From contig MPMM01000001.1 in assembly GCA_002238505.1 (NCBI GenBank), positions 434,001 to 498,000 on the forward strand: DNA of 64,000 bases, given 5' to 3'. How positions within the stretch are numbered: the first letter of the stretch is position 1; each line of letters begins with the position of its first letter. Shown here piece after piece: positions 9,702 through 18,748 of the stretch. Source of the stretch: SAR202 cluster bacterium bin22 (GTDB lineage: Bacteria > Chloroflexota > Dehalococcoidia > Lucifugimonadales > UBA3495). Under the pieces are notes generated by a model. It was not told the DNA's origin and searched no databases. It saw only the letters and a list, made by a program, of their open reading frames with translations. The position numbers and the translations under genes are program-made.

Positions 9702-10739
9702 TTATTGGGGTGTTTTGGTCCTGGGGTGGTACCCGGTGTTCCCGGAAGCGCTGACCATAGAATCCGAGGCGAAAGGTGACGGGGCATCCATTTGGAAGAC
9801 TTTGACGGGTTGCCAGGTATTTTCCTGCCGGTCATACCGGACCAGGGCGATGAACCTTCCATCGTTCCCGTAAGCCCGAAACTGTTCCAGGTAGCCTGCA
9901 TCGGATGGAATTCTTCCTGCTGAAACGGCCTGACCATTGCTAATCAATTTGTCGGCGGCCTCACCCAACCTGATAGCCCGGTATTGACGGAGCACGTGGT
10001 CAATCGGGTGGACGTAATCAAGCCAGGCATCACGTCCATCTGGCTGGCTGACGGTAGTTTCCAACTGGGAAGGGGTTATTCCGTCTGAACTGTCAAATCC
10101 GGCGCAATATTGACGCTCAAGATCTGTAACATAGCCTCCACAACCGAGGGCCTGGCCCAGGTCATGGGCCAGCGACCTCATGTAAACGCCCCTGCCGCAC
10201 TTCACATCGAGGGTAATGTCTGGAAGGTGAAATTCCAGCAGTTCAATTTCAAAGATCTCTACTGGCCTGGCCTCCCGGTCGACTTCAACTCCGGCACGGG
10301 CCAGCTTGTAAAGCCTCTGTCCATCTATCTTTACAGCGCTGAACATGGGGGGCTTCTGGTCGATAGAACCAATGAAAGGCTGGCAGGCTTCGATCACCAT
10401 TTCGGGCGTAACGTAGCCTGGCTCCCGCACCGGCTCAACTTCTCCTTCAGAGTCGTAAGTCTGGGTAGTTGCACCCAGTCTTACCACCATGCGGTATCGT
10501 TTTGTCCCGTCTACAACGTATTCCATCAGCCTGGTTGCCTGACCGAAGCAAACGGGCAACACCCCTCGAGCGAGTGGGTCCATGGTACCGGCGTGACCTA
10601 CTTTCCGGCGTACGCCGGTAATACGTTTAACCTGGCGCAGGGCGTCCATAGAGGTGATTCCCAGCGGCTTGTAGAGGTTCATGAAGCCGTTGATGGTTGG
10701 TGCAGATGCCTGGTTAGAATTTGACCGGCCGCGAGCCAT
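9702..10739 (-). CDS. truB: tRNA pseudouridine(55) synthase TruB
   Basis: Makes pseudouridine 55 in the T-loop of tRNAs. The 345-residue protein has the N-terminal GFMNLYKPLGITSMD segment (about 18-32), the catalytic GTMDPLARGVLP motif with the nucleophilic Asp, TKRY, and RGVYMRSLAHDLG. The C-terminal 70 residues look like a PUA-type RNA-binding tail. It begins 6 bases after rbfA and is the last gene of the nusA-infB unit. A second possible start is Met20. The last 17 residues are a variable tail. Confidence 0.95.
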   Translation of the reverse strand: MARGRSNSNQASAPTINGFMNLYKPLGITSMDALRQVKRITGVRRKVGHAGTMDPLARGVLPVCFGQATRLMEYVVDGTKRYRMVVRLGATTQTYDSEGEVEPVREPGYVTPEMVIEACQPFIGSIDQKPPMFSAVKIDGQRLYKLARAGVEVDREARPVEIFEIELLEFHLPDITLDVKCGRGVYMRSLAHDLGQALGCGGYVTDLERQYCAGFDSSDGITPSQLETTVSQPDGRDAWLDYVHPIDHVLRQYRAIRLGEAADKLISNGQAVSAGRIPSDAGYLEQFRAYGNDGRFIALVRYDRQENTWQPVKVFQMDAPSPFASDSMVSASGNTGYHPRTKTPQ

Positions 10740-10745
10740 AAGGGA

Positions 10746-11159
10746 TCAGCTCCGTCGAGGAAAGGAAAGGGGACCAGAGTAGGTGGGAAGTGTTTCCGGT
10801 TCAACCGGTTCAGGCAAGGGGTCCTGGAACTGGTCCATCAGGCGCAGAACGGCGTCGGCATCCTCCATGTTCTCGTCCAGGGCAAACTTCAGAAAGGGAA
10901 CGTAACGGAGCTTCAACCGGTCGCGAAGAGAACGGCGCAGGAACGTGGCCGCCGATTGGATACCTTCCAGGGCGGCATCCTTCGCTTCCTGTTCTCCCAT
11001 CACGCTGATGAATACCCGGGCGTTACGAAGGTCGGCGGTGGTTTCTACCTTGGTAATGCTGATGACGCCATTGAGCCGCGGGTCCTTAATTTCCCGGGAA
11101 AGAAGGACGCTGATTTCCTGGCGCAGGAGCACATTAATGCGGTCTCCGCGTCGACTCAT
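10746..11159 (-). CDS. rbfA: 30S ribosome-binding factor RbfA
   Basis: A small cold-shock-linked maturation factor of the 30S subunit, working on the 5' helix of 16S rRNA. The 137-residue protein has the KH-like core: SRRGDRINVLLRQEIS, KDPRLNGVISITKVE, then DLRNARVFISVMG and LRYVPFLKFALDENMEDADAV. The frame is open to 11297, but the ATG at 11159 is right: homology starts there, and GGAG lies 7 bases upstream. It sits between infB (91 bases) and truB (6 bases), the usual order. Confidence 0.95.
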   Translation of the reverse strand: MSRRGDRINVLLRQEISVLLSREIKDPRLNGVISITKVETTADLRNARVFISVMGEQEAKDAALEGIQSAATFLRRSLRDRLKLRYVPFLKFALDENMEDADAVLRLMDQFQDPLPEPVEPETLPTYSGPLSFPRRS

Positions 11160-11250
11160 GGCAAACTCCGGAACGAAAAGTATTGGGAGGAAATAACTGC
11201 GCCAGGCTGCTATACAGAAACAGCCTGGACAGCGGTGAACCCACCGGCAA

Positions 11251-13056
11251 TTAACGCTGAGCACGCTCCTGTCGGTGGGCCTGCAGGACATCCCCAAGTT
11301 CTAAGTCGTTAAAGTCATCAAGCAAGATGCCGCAGTCCATACCGTTAGTGACTTCGTTGACTTCATCGCGGAAATGACGCAGGCTGGCGAGACTGGTCTC
11401 TTTCTGCAGTTCGCCTTCTCGCATTACCCGTATTGAGGATCCCCTGGTCATTCTGCCGCTGGTCACGCGGCAACCGGCAATGTTAATGCCGCGTCGCGAG
11501 GGGAATATCTCCCTGATTTCTGCTTCGCCAATGACCACGTCGGTGAATGCGGGTTCAAGCATGCCGTGCAGGGCCTGCTCAATGTCGTCAATCATCTGGT
11601 AGATGATATCGTAGTGGCGAACTTCTACACCCATCCGTTCGGACACCCGTTCCACGCCAATCTCATCTCCAACGGCGAAAGCCACTATGATGGCATCGGA
11701 TGCGCTGGCCAGGAGGATGTCTGATTCGGTAACGTTCCCGCTGCCCGCGTGCAGGATACGCACCCTGGCCTCAGCCTCCGTCAGCCGCTCCAGGGACTGT
11801 CTGACCGCCTCCACGCTTCCCTGGACATCCGCCTTCAGCACCAGGTTTAATTCCTTCACATCCCCTGCGTCGATTTGCTTTACCACTTCCTCCAGGGTCA
11901 ACGCCCTCACCTGCGATTGCTGGATGGACTTCTCCCTCTCGCTCCCCCGGGCCATGGCCCTTGCAGTCCTCTCGTTGGGCGTAACGGTCATCAGATCGCC
12001 GGCGTCTGGTATGGTCCCAAAGGCAAGAAGCTCGGCCGGTCCTCCTGGCACCACTTCCTTGATAGCCTTTCCCCGATCGTCTGTAATGGCTTTGACTCTT
12101 CCCCAGGCTGTACCGGCTACCACGTAGTCGCCCACATTTAGGGTGCCGTTCTGTATCAGGACGGTGGCAACTGGGCCCCGTTTTCGGTCCAGCTTGGCTT
12201 CTATTACCACCCCGGAAGCTGGCCGATTGGGATTTGCCCTGAAATCTGAGACTTCCGAGAGGATGATGATATTTTCCAGGAGGTCGTCTATTCCCTCTCC
12301 GGTGCGGGCTGAAACGGGAACCGAAATAATGTCGCCACCCCAGTCTTCGACCAGGAGGTTGTGCTGACTCAATTGCCGCTTTACGCGCTCCGGGTCGGCG
12401 CCGGGCAGGTCCATCTTGTTTATGGCTATAACTATAGGCACTTCCGCCGCACGGGCGTGGTCTATTGCCTCTTCGGTCTGGGGCATAATCCCGTCGTCAG
12501 CCGCGACCACCAGAATAGCAATGTCAGTCACCCGAGCCCCTCGTGAACGTATGGAGGTGAAGGCCTCGTGTCCCGGAGTGTCCAGGAAAGTTATTTTCTG
12601 TCCCTCATGGTCCACCTGGTATGCGCCAATGTGCTGGGTTATACCTCCGACTTCCCGGTCTGCTACGTGGGCCTTACGTATGGAGTCGAGCAGGCTGGTT
12701 TTGCCGTGGTCAACGTGCCCCAGAATTGTAACTACCGGAGGACGCAATTCAAGATTTTCCGTCGATTCGGGCGCAGTTCCCGGTTCAGCGCCGGAACTTT
12801 GCAGGGCGCCCGTCTCCGCAACCTGCTCGGCCACCCGGGTTCGGATGCCGTAGGCCGCGGTAACAAGAGACGCAACCTCATGGTCTATCAGCTGGTTCAT
12901 GGAAACCATGATGCCATTTCGCATCAGCTGCTTGATGACATCCACAGGGCTCTGGTCAACCAGTTCCGAGAGGTGCTTAACGGTTAGGGTCTGGGGTAAT
13001 ACCAGTGTTCGAGAAGGGCCGCGTCGGCCGCTTCGTGTTTGTCCTTCTGTAGTCAT
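11251..13056 (-). CDS. infB: Translation initiation factor IF-2
   Basis: The GTPase that brings initiator fMet-tRNA to the 30S subunit and promotes subunit joining. The 601-residue protein is short for IF-2: it lacks the long charged N-terminal region of the E. coli form and starts almost at the IF2N-like segment ([23 protein letters not shown]). GTPase motifs: GHVDHGKTS at 113-121, [17 protein letters not shown], and [13 protein letters not shown]. Domains II to IV follow, with [17 protein letters not shown] and a C-terminal EGDVLQ-type fMet-binding domain. The ATG at 13056 is 1 base after the ylxR stop, a sign of translational coupling. Confidence 0.97.
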   Translation of the reverse strand: MTTEGQTRSGRRGPSRTLVLPQTLTVKHLSELVDQSPVDVIKQLMRNGIMVSMNQLIDHEVASLVTAAYGIRTRVAEQVAETGALQSSGAEPGTAPESTENLELRPPVVTILGHVDHGKTSLLDSIRKAHVADREVGGITQHIGAYQVDHEGQKITFLDTPGHEAFTSIRSRGARVTDIAILVVAADDGIMPQTEEAIDHARAAEVPIVIAINKMDLPGADPERVKRQLSQHNLLVEDWGGDIISVPVSARTGEGIDDLLENIIILSEVSDFRANPNRPASGVVIEAKLDRKRGPVATVLIQNGTLNVGDYVVAGTAWGRVKAITDDRGKAIKEVVPGGPAELLAFGTIPDAGDLMTVTPNERTARAMARGSEREKSIQQSQVRALTLEEVVKQIDAGDVKELNLVLKADVQGSVEAVRQSLERLTEAEARVRILHAGSGNVTESDILLASASDAIIVAFAVGDEIGVERVSERMGVEVRHYDIIYQMIDDIEQALHGMLEPAFTDVVIGEAEIREIFPSRRGINIAGCRVTSGRMTRGSSIRVMREGELQKETSLASLRHFRDEVNEVTNGMDCGILLDDFNDLELGDVLQAHRQERAQR

Positions 13057-13057
13057 A

Positions 13058-13375
13058 TCATGCCTCCAATGGGGCTTCCTGTGCCACCTGGGACCGGTAA
13101 TAATCGAGCAGCTTGACGCGATCGTCCCGGGAGATGGTTATCTGAAGGCTGCGTTCCAGGCTTCCCTTGCTGATACCCTTATCCCAGCAATCACCGGAAC
13201 TGCACAAGTAACCGCCACGCCCTGAGGCCTTGCCTGTGGCATCTGCCATTACCGTGCCTTCAGGGGTACGTACGATGCGGGTGAACTGTCTCTTGGGCGC
13301 CCTTTGCCCGCAGGCAACACACCTGCGTTCAGGGACATGTCGGGCCTTGGCCAACCTGCGCGCCTCCTTCCTCAC
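13058..13375 (-). CDS. YlxR/RnpM family RNA-binding protein (DUF448)
   Basis: A 105-residue basic protein. Its signature is PERRCVACGQRAPKRQFTRIVR followed by GRGGYLCSSGDCWDKGI near residues 52-67. In Bacillus the relative RnpM binds RNase P RNA; in other bacteria YlxR affects transcription. The position between nusA and infB is the conserved one. The usual L7Ae-like protein between ylxR and infB in Firmicutes is absent. The four cysteines (CVAC and CSSGDC) might bind metal, which is an inference. Confidence 0.92.
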   Translation of the reverse strand: MRKEARRLAKARHVPERRCVACGQRAPKRQFTRIVRTPEGTVMADATGKASGRGGYLCSSGDCWDKGISKGSLERSLQITISRDDRVKLLDYYRSQVAQEAPLEA

Positions 13376-13409
13376 AAGGAGGATAAGAAATCAAGGAAAG
13401 AGGTCGCTG

Positions 13410-15020
13410 CTACCTGCCTCCACCCCTTCGAGCGCCTCTGCCGGCTCCGCCACCTGTGTTGCGTCGGGCGCGGCGTCCCCCGCGTCCTCCACCACGGGTC
13501 TCGCCAACCAGGTCTTCGGCGAATCTAATCTTTCCGGCGTCGGGAGTAAGTATGGGAACTTCAGGCAAATCTGGGAAGATTTCCTCTTCCTCTTCTTCGT
13601 CTTCGTCAATTACGTCGTCCAGGGTGAAGTCAGCGAGGTCGTCCACGCTGAGACTCTCTTCAGCTTCCGATTCGGATGGCTGGGAGTCTTCTTCATCCCG
13701 GATCATGGCTTCGAGCAGAGCCTCTTCGTCAATGGCCCCTGCCTCGGCTATGACAGTGTCCTCGGTCTCTGCCACTGTGGGTTCAGCGGGCTCACCGGAG
13801 ACTGGAACAGCTTCCTCAACCTGTGACTGGTCAGCAACAATAGCTTCGGCTTCGGCCACTGCTTCCAGGACCTCGGCTTCAGATGCTGCGGTTTCAGTGG
13901 GTTTGCTTGCAGCTTCCAGGGCAGCCAATCTGCGCTGTTCTTCCAGTTCGCGCAGCCGCGTTTCCTTGATTTCCTCCCATTCGGACAAGCCCTTGATGTC
14001 CAGGCGCCAGCCTACCAGCCTGGCGGCCAGACGGGCGTTTTGTCCTTCCTTGCCTATGGCCAGGGACAACTGCCGGTCGGGCACAACAACGATAGCCGTC
14101 TGTTCTTGCTGGCTGAGTTCAACTTCCACGACTTCGGAGGGGCTGATTGCCCTGGCTATGAATCCCTTGGGATCAGGGTCCCAGGGTACAACGTCGATTT
14201 TCTCGCCCTGCAATTCGTTGACTATGCTCTGGATACGATTGCCACGTAGCCCAATGCAGGCCCCTACGGGGTCCACGCCATCCTGCGTGGAGTGCACGGC
14301 GACCTTGCTGCGGAAACCTGCGTCCCGTGAAATGGCCTTGATTTCTACTGTACCGTTATAGACTTCCGGAACCTCGATTTCGAACAACCGCTTCAGCATG
14401 TCGCGGTCACTGCGGGATACAAGGATCTCTGGACCTTTGGGTCCGTTGCGGACATCCAGCACGAAAACCTTGATTCTCTGTCCCTTCTTGTAGCGCTCCG
14501 TCGGGACCTGTTCATCGTAGGGCATAATTGCCTGGGCTCGTCCCATGTCCAGCGTGACTGTCCGGTTGGACTCCAGCTGTTCCACTATGCCGGTGATAAT
14601 GTCCTGGCGATGCTGAAGGAATTCTTCGTAAAGCAGTTCCCGCTCAGCCTCACGCAAACGCTGCAGCACTACCTGTTTGGCAGTCTGTGCAGCTATGCGG
14701 CTGGCGTTATGCGGCAAAGGCTCCGCCGCCGCAACTTCTTCACCAAGCTCCGCGTTTCTCCTGATGGCTACTGCTTCCTGAAGGGATATTTCCCTGGTCG
14801 GGTCTTCAACCTCTTCGACAACGGTCTTCAGGGCAAAGACGCTTACATCCCCCGTATTCGGGTTGAGGGTAACGGTAATATTCTGGCCAGCTACCGGATT
14901 GTCTTTCTTAAAGGCAGACGCCAAGGCAACTTCAATGGCCTGAAGCACCTGCTCCTTGGGCAAATGACGTTCGGCGGCCAACTGGGTTAACGCAATCAAA
15001 AAGTCGCTTTTCACTGCCAC
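13410..15020 (-). CDS. nusA: Transcription factor NusA with acidic and RG-rich C-terminal extension
   Basis: Controls RNA polymerase pausing, termination and antitermination. Domains in order: the polymerase-binding N-terminal domain (1-125), S1 domain (about 134-200), KH1 ([15 protein letters not shown] at 253-267) and KH2 ([19 protein letters not shown] at 320-338). After residue 360 comes a long low-complexity part: an Ala/Glu-rich stretch (370-460), a strongly acidic block (DEDEEEEEE, 472-480) and a final RG/GGR-rich tail (508-536). The core is the usual NusA; the tail is not. It heads the operon nusA-ylxR-infB-rbfA-truB. The usual first gene, rimP, is missing upstream. Confidence 0.96.
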   Translation of the reverse strand: MAVKSDFLIALTQLAAERHLPKEQVLQAIEVALASAFKKDNPVAGQNITVTLNPNTGDVSVFALKTVVEEVEDPTREISLQEAVAIRRNAELGEEVAAAEPLPHNASRIAAQTAKQVVLQRLREAERELLYEEFLQHRQDIITGIVEQLESNRTVTLDMGRAQAIMPYDEQVPTERYKKGQRIKVFVLDVRNGPKGPEILVSRSDRDMLKRLFEIEVPEVYNGTVEIKAISRDAGFRSKVAVHSTQDGVDPVGACIGLRGNRIQSIVNELQGEKIDVVPWDPDPKGFIARAISPSEVVEVELSQQEQTAIVVVPDRQLSLAIGKEGQNARLAARLVGWRLDIKGLSEWEEIKETRLRELEEQRRLAALEAASKPTETAASEAEVLEAVAEAEAIVADQSQVEEAVPVSGEPAEPTVAETEDTVIAEAGAIDEEALLEAMIRDEEDSQPSESEAEESLSVDDLADFTLDDVIDEDEEEEEEIFPDLPEVPILTPDAGKIRFAEDLVGETRGGGRGGRRARRNTGGGAGRGARRGGGR

Positions 15021-15088
15021 CCTCCCAAGCGAATTTCAACCTGTAATTCAGACTATTTACAAATAAACATTGTGCTAACTAGCAAGAA

Positions 15089-15105
15089 AGCGGGTTACAC
15101 CCGCT
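15089..15105. other. Small perfect hairpin upstream of nusA
   Basis: agcgggt-tac-acccgct. It lies about 70 bases upstream of the nusA ATG, in the presumed leader; no T-run follows on either strand. Possible autoregulatory structure. Confidence 0.35.
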
Positions 15106-15242
15106 CCCTGCAAAAAGCACATGGGCAGTATAACATTGACCGATTTTCCTTTCAACTTTGAAGCTGCCGGAGGGGTATTTTCAGATCTTCTCACCAAGGC
15201 TACAAATGACCGGAGGAAGCTGCGGTATTCGGGCCAAATAAT

Positions 15243-15280
15243 AGAGCAGGTGCGGGTTACCCATGCACACCTGCTCTTTT
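15243..15280 (-). terminator. Hairpin downstream of cysM, probable terminator
   Basis: A 10-bp stem (agagcaggtg / cacctgctct) with a 15-base loop that has its own small stem. T-rich on both sides (CTTTT on plus, ATTATTT on minus). It is 90 bases after the cysM stop. Confidence 0.6.
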
Positions 15281-15364
15281 GGCCTGGCTGTCTAATGCCT
15301 GTGTTGCTCTGCTAGTAGGGCTATGACACTAACTTTCTGATGTCGCGCCTCTGGTCACCCTCAG

Positions 15365-16315
15365 CTACCACCAGATTTTGCCCTGGACGTCATCCTCCAG
15401 CTCTTCGTATTCCTTTGTCCATAAACTGGTGCTGAGGTATTTCCAGCCACCATCGGCCAGCAGGCAAACGATGTTGCCACTGTCCATACGTTCAGCTTGC
15501 CGCATAGCTCCGTAAACCACCGAGCCGGAGGAAATACCGGCAAAAATGCCTTCCTCGTGCAGTAGTTCCTTGGTGGTGCGGAAGGCGGGCAGGCTGCCTA
15601 CCAGGAGTCGGGAATCCAGCAAGTTGATGTCCAGGATGGGCGGGATATATCCGTCTTCCAATCGCCGGAGGCCGGATATGAAGTCGTCGGGTTCCGGTGC
15701 TACCGCAACAATGCGCACGTCAGCATTGTGCTCTCTCAGACTTCGGGCGACCCCCATGAGGGTTCCGCCGGTGCCCAGTCCGGCCACAAAAGTTGTGACA
15801 TCAGGAACGGCTTCGATGATTTCGGGGCCGGTAGTTTCATAGTGGGCGTCAGGGTTGCCCCGGTTGCCGTACTGGTACATCAAAAGGTAATCATGGGGAT
15901 TTTGCGCGGCCATTTCCTGGGCCACTTCAATGGACCCGTTGCTACCCTTTTCGCCATCCGAGAAAACTATCTCCGCGCCATAGGCATAAAGCAACTGGCT
16001 ACGCTCCTCGCTGACATTCTCGGGCATGACTACTTTGACCTTGTAGCCCTTCAGGCGACCAATCATGGCAAGCGAAATGCCGGTATTTCCGCTGGTTGGT
16101 TCCAGTATCGTTCGGCTGGAGGAAATCTCCCCGTCGGCCTCGGCTCGCTCAATCATTTTGAGGGCGATCCGATCCTTGACGCTGCCCGTTGGGTTCTGGC
16201 CTTCCAGCTTGGCAAAGATACGCACCTCAGGTTTGGGACTGAGGTGCTGTAACTCCACCATTGGAGTATTGCCTATGGTGGCCAGAATGCCCTTGTATGC
16301 CATGCGAGTAACCAA
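15365..16315 (-). CDS. cysM: Cysteine synthase, CysM type (sulfur-carrier dependent)
   Basis: A 316-residue PLP enzyme of the O-acetylserine/O-phosphoserine sulfhydrylase fold. PLP lysine is Lys47 in NPTGSVKDR; the substrate loop is TSGNTG, and the phosphate loop is GTGGTLMG. The C-terminus, WKYLST followed by an acidic stretch and QGKIWW, matches the mycobacterial CysM tail, which folds over the active site when a thiocarboxylated CysO carrier delivers sulfur. The neighbour 53 bases upstream is a MoeB-type activating enzyme, which supports that reading. No carrier protein (CysO/ThiS) or Mec+ protease was found nearby. Plain sulfide-using CysK activity cannot be excluded. Confidence 0.88.
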   Translation of the reverse strand: MVTRMAYKGILATIGNTPMVELQHLSPKPEVRIFAKLEGQNPTGSVKDRIALKMIERAEADGEISSSRTILEPTSGNTGISLAMIGRLKGYKVKVVMPENVSEERSQLLYAYGAEIVFSDGEKGSNGSIEVAQEMAAQNPHDYLLMYQYGNRGNPDAHYETTGPEIIEAVPDVTTFVAGLGTGGTLMGVARSLREHNADVRIVAVAPEPDDFISGLRRLEDGYIPPILDINLLDSRLLVGSLPAFRTTKELLHEEGIFAGISSGSVVYGAMRQAERMDSGNIVCLLADGGWKYLSTSLWTKEYEELEDDVQGKIWW

Positions 16316-16368
16316 ATGCCTTGCTATTCCCTGCCTTCTACTGCCTGGTTGAGGTAATCTCCGGAGCT

Positions 16369-17211
16369 CTAATTGTCGGCGACTCCCGCAACCTCTGGAG
16401 CTTCCAGTCCGCAGAAGATTTCGTAGTCAATCAATTCGGTTACCGTGGGGTTGTCACCGCACAGAGGGCAGGCCGGATTGCGCTTCAACTTGACCTCTCG
16501 GAAGGTCATGCTCAAGGCGTCAACCAGCAGTAACCTGGAGGTCAGGCTCTCGCCAATACCGAGGAAATGCTTGAGAGCCTCGGTAGCCTGAATGCTTCCT
16601 ACCAGTCCGGTCAGGGCTCCCAGCACACCGGCTTCTGCGCAGTTGGGCACCATGCCCGGGGGAGGCGGAGACGGAAACAGACAGCGGTAGCATCCCTGTC
16701 CTGGTTGGAACACGGTGGCCTGGCCGTCGAAGATAAGTATGCTGCCGTCCACCAGGGTCTTGTTCAGCAGGTAGCAGGCGTCGTTGACGAGATAACGAGT
16801 GGCGAAGTTATCGGCGCCATTAATCACCAGGTCGTACTGGCTGATAATGTCCATGGCGTTGTCCGACTCCAGCCGCTCCTCGTGGGGAATAACATTTACG
16901 TCTGGATTGTAGGCGTGAATATTGTCGATGGCCGACTGGAGCTTCGGCCTGCCAATGTCGCCGGTATGGTGGAGGATCTGACGCTGAAGATTGGAAATCT
17001 CCACGACGTCAAAATCCACTATTCCTACCGTACCTACACCGGCCAGCGCCAGGTATATGGCGGAAGGTGAACCCAGCCCACCGGCGCCCACAATCAGGGC
17101 CTTGGACTGCATCAGTCTGCGTTGTCCGGCGCTGCCTACGTCGCCCATTATTATGTGGCGGCTGTAGCGCTTTACTTGTTCGGGAGTCAATGCAAGAGGT
17201 TGCTGAGTCAT
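16369..17211 (-). CDS. moeB: MoeB/ThiF-type adenylyltransferase for a sulfur-carrier protein
   Basis: A 280-residue E1-like enzyme that adenylates the C-terminal glycine of a ubiquitin-like sulfur carrier. It has the nucleotide loop GAGGLGSP (43-50), the IVDFDVVEISNLQRQ strand, zinc cysteines 174/177 (CYRC) and 248/251 (CPLC), and the catalytic-loop Cys191 (PNCAEAG). It lacks the C-terminal rhodanese domain of MoeZ/MOCS3, so sulfur must come from another protein. It is followed by cysM in the same direction; no molybdopterin genes are near, so cysteine synthesis is the likelier role. AGGAGG lies 11 bases before the ATG. Confidence 0.9.
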   Translation of the reverse strand: MTQQPLALTPEQVKRYSRHIIMGDVGSAGQRRLMQSKALIVGAGGLGSPSAIYLALAGVGTVGIVDFDVVEISNLQRQILHHTGDIGRPKLQSAIDNIHAYNPDVNVIPHEERLESDNAMDIISQYDLVINGADNFATRYLVNDACYLLNKTLVDGSILIFDGQATVFQPGQGCYRCLFPSPPPPGMVPNCAEAGVLGALTGLVGSIQATEALKHFLGIGESLTSRLLLVDALSMTFREVKLKRNPACPLCGDNPTVTELIDYEIFCGLEAPEVAGVADN

Positions 17212-17332
17212 ATGGACTTTTTCCTCCTAATGTCGGGGTCTGTACGCCCTGTCCAATTCTCCAGGGAGTCGGATAACCCCGGACTGGTTATAGAGTGTCG
17301 CCTTGCCCACAGGTGATGTAATTTGGGCCAAC

Positions 17333-17465
17333 AAAAAACCCGCACCCCAAGTGGGCTGCCCGTTATGGGCGGGTGCAGGCTTCGTTAATTAGCGTCAGCC
17401 AGCCCCCTATGTGCGGGGACAGGTACACATGCAAATTCGTTCTTTCCGGATAGGATTCATTACTG
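17333..17465 (-). ncRNA. Structured leader or small RNA upstream of moeB, ending in a terminator-like hairpin
   Basis: The predicted transcript begins near 17465 and meets a GC-rich hairpin at 17333-17376 (GCACCCGC ... GTGCGGGT on the minus strand) followed by six Ts. The leader also contains CCCCGCAC (17418-17411), which can pair with the 3' arm of that hairpin (GTGCGGG), so two exclusive folds are possible. This looks like an attenuator for moeB-cysM, or a free small RNA of about 130 nt. No known riboswitch consensus was recognised. Confidence 0.5.
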
Positions 17466-17471
17466 CGCTAG

Positions 17472-17500
17472 AGTCTATTCTGGGGCGACTTCATTGTCAA
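17472..17500 (-). promoter_or_regulatory. Promoter of the moeB leader
   Basis: Minus-strand TTGACA (17500-17495), 17-base spacer, TAGACT (17477-17472). It lies between rrf2 and moeB. Confidence 0.7.
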
Positions 17501-17597
17501 CCTGTCAGGTATGGGGGAACTAGTGTGTTTAAACGAAATCGGGGCGCCGGTATTGCCAGGGAGCATGCCAAAACCGTTGTGGGTATTTCAGAAGCAA

Positions 17598-18026
17598 TTA
17601 AACATTCTGCGCTGAAAGATACATCTGCCTCTGTGCCAGGTGTTCAAGAGTAATGTTCGCGAGAACGTTCTCAATGGCTTCTTCAACCGACTTCCAGATT
17701 TCCTGCTGGGCGCAGGAATCAGCGAAAATGCAGTCGGTAGCGTAGGAAAGGCAGTCCAGGGGGGACGAGTTGTTATCCAGCGTCGTCATGATCATGTGGA
17801 GGTTTATGGTCGCGGGGTCCATCGCTAGTTTGTGACCGCCCTGGGGGCCCCTGCGACTTTCAACAAAGCCAAAACGGTTCAAAGTCGTCATCAACTGAAC
17901 CAGGTAGGATTCAGGGATTCCCTGCTTGGAGGCGATATCGGAGGTGTGCACCTGCCCTTCTCCGTAGTGCATTGCCAGTTCCACCAGGGCACGGACGCCA
18001 TAGTCCACTTTCATGGGAATTTTCAT
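17598..18026 (-). CDS. Rrf2/IscR-family transcriptional regulator
   Basis: A 142-residue winged-helix repressor. The N-terminal MKIPMKVDYGVRALVELA and SDIASKQGIPESYLVQLMTTL (recognition helix) and GPQGGHKLA wing are family-typical. Three cysteines at 92, 99 and 105 sit almost where IscR holds its [2Fe-2S] cluster, so iron-sulfur sensing is likely; the fourth IscR ligand (His107) is not seen. Relatives control Fe-S assembly (IscR) or cysteine metabolism (CymR). The next genes downstream, moeB and cysM, make a cysteine-related regulon plausible. No isc/suf genes are in the window. Confidence 0.9.
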   Translation of the reverse strand: MKIPMKVDYGVRALVELAMHYGEGQVHTSDIASKQGIPESYLVQLMTTLNRFGFVESRRGPQGGHKLAMDPATINLHMIMTTLDNNSSPLDCLSYATDCIFADSCAQQEIWKSVEEAIENVLANITLEHLAQRQMYLSAQNV

Positions 18027-18058
18027 GACGTTTACCTCCTACCCTCTAAGCCCTTTGA

Positions 18059-18067
18059 ATTATAGCA
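18059..18067 (-). promoter_or_regulatory. Extended -10 promoter of the rrf2 gene
   Basis: Minus strand TGC-TATAAT, 33 bases before the ATG; weak -35. An AGGAGGT ribosome binding site follows. Confidence 0.65.
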
Positions 18068-18127
18068 CCAACTATTACGTGGGAAAAGGAACACGGTCTT
18101 TTGATTGTATGGGTGCAGACTCTTCCT

Positions 18128-18154
18128 CAGTTCGCCCTGAGCCTGTCGTGGAGC
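18128..18154. repeat. Dispersed repeat copy 1 (ttcgccctgagcctgtcg)
   Basis: The 20-base word starting gttcgccctgagcctgtc also occurs at 18568-18592. It belongs to a palindromic intergenic repeat type that is widespread in bacterial genomes. Confidence 0.7.
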
Positions 18155-18542
18155 CCACCACCACCGGTTTCCGGCAAAGGCCATCAATAACCGCCCGTCC
18201 CTTTGGATAGCCACCTTCCCTTGACACCACCCCCTTCCCACCCTGGATAACCCGCCCCTAACATTAAGAGACAATACCAGGAAACGACCAGCGACCCGGG
18301 CACAAACCCTGTCGCCAGGAACCCCTGTCATCCTGGGCAAAACCGGAGAATCTAGAAGCCATGCCAGAAACCATGTCCCGTCAACCCCAGTCATAATTCC
18401 CCCCTCGCCTATTGGGAAAGGGACAGTCGGTGAGGGAAACACCCTTTCATCAACCTGTAATCTGCCCCCATCCCCAGCTACAAAACAACGGGAAATGAAA
18501 GGAAATAACCGGAGAAAACAAAATTCACCCTTTTTCACGTAA
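18155..18542. other. Intergenic region between the two repeat copies
   Basis: No gene recognised. A 168-codon open frame on the minus strand spans it but has no family resemblance. Confidence 0.4.
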
Positions 18543-18592
18543 GGGCGGGTTTCAAACCCGCCCCACCGTTCGCCCTGAGCCTGTCGAAGGGC
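18543..18592. repeat. Composite palindromic repeat (copy 2)
   Basis: A perfect inverted repeat gggcgggttt-c-aaacccgccc (18543-18563) is followed at once by copy 2 of the gttcgccctgagcctgtcgaagg element (18568-18592). Confidence 0.7.
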
Positions 18593-18701
18593 CGCCCGGA
18601 ATGGTTCTCCAAGCTCACCACGAACGGACTTGAGGAGTTGCCACCGACAATCGAAAGGCCCTGGGAAAAGGAATGGCTTTCATTACAAAGCCCAATAGCT
18701 G

Positions 18702-18710
18702 TGTTAGAAT
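18702..18710 (+). promoter_or_regulatory. Extended -10 promoter of the small membrane protein gene
   Basis: TGT-TAGAAT, 38 bases upstream of the ATG at 18749. A ttggccaa palindrome follows at 18720-18727. Confidence 0.5.
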
Positions 18711-18748
18711 TTTTACCGTTTGGCCAAACGTGCTCAAATTGAGGATTC

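Noticed and set aside
13456-14361. A 301-codon Ser-rich open frame on the plus strand
   Set aside because: Shadow of the low-complexity acidic and helical part of nusA.
17212-17597. A hidden ThiS/CysO carrier gene between rrf2 and moeB
   Set aside because: No frame of about 70-90 codons ending in Gly-Gly was found on the minus strand; the region reads as a structured leader.
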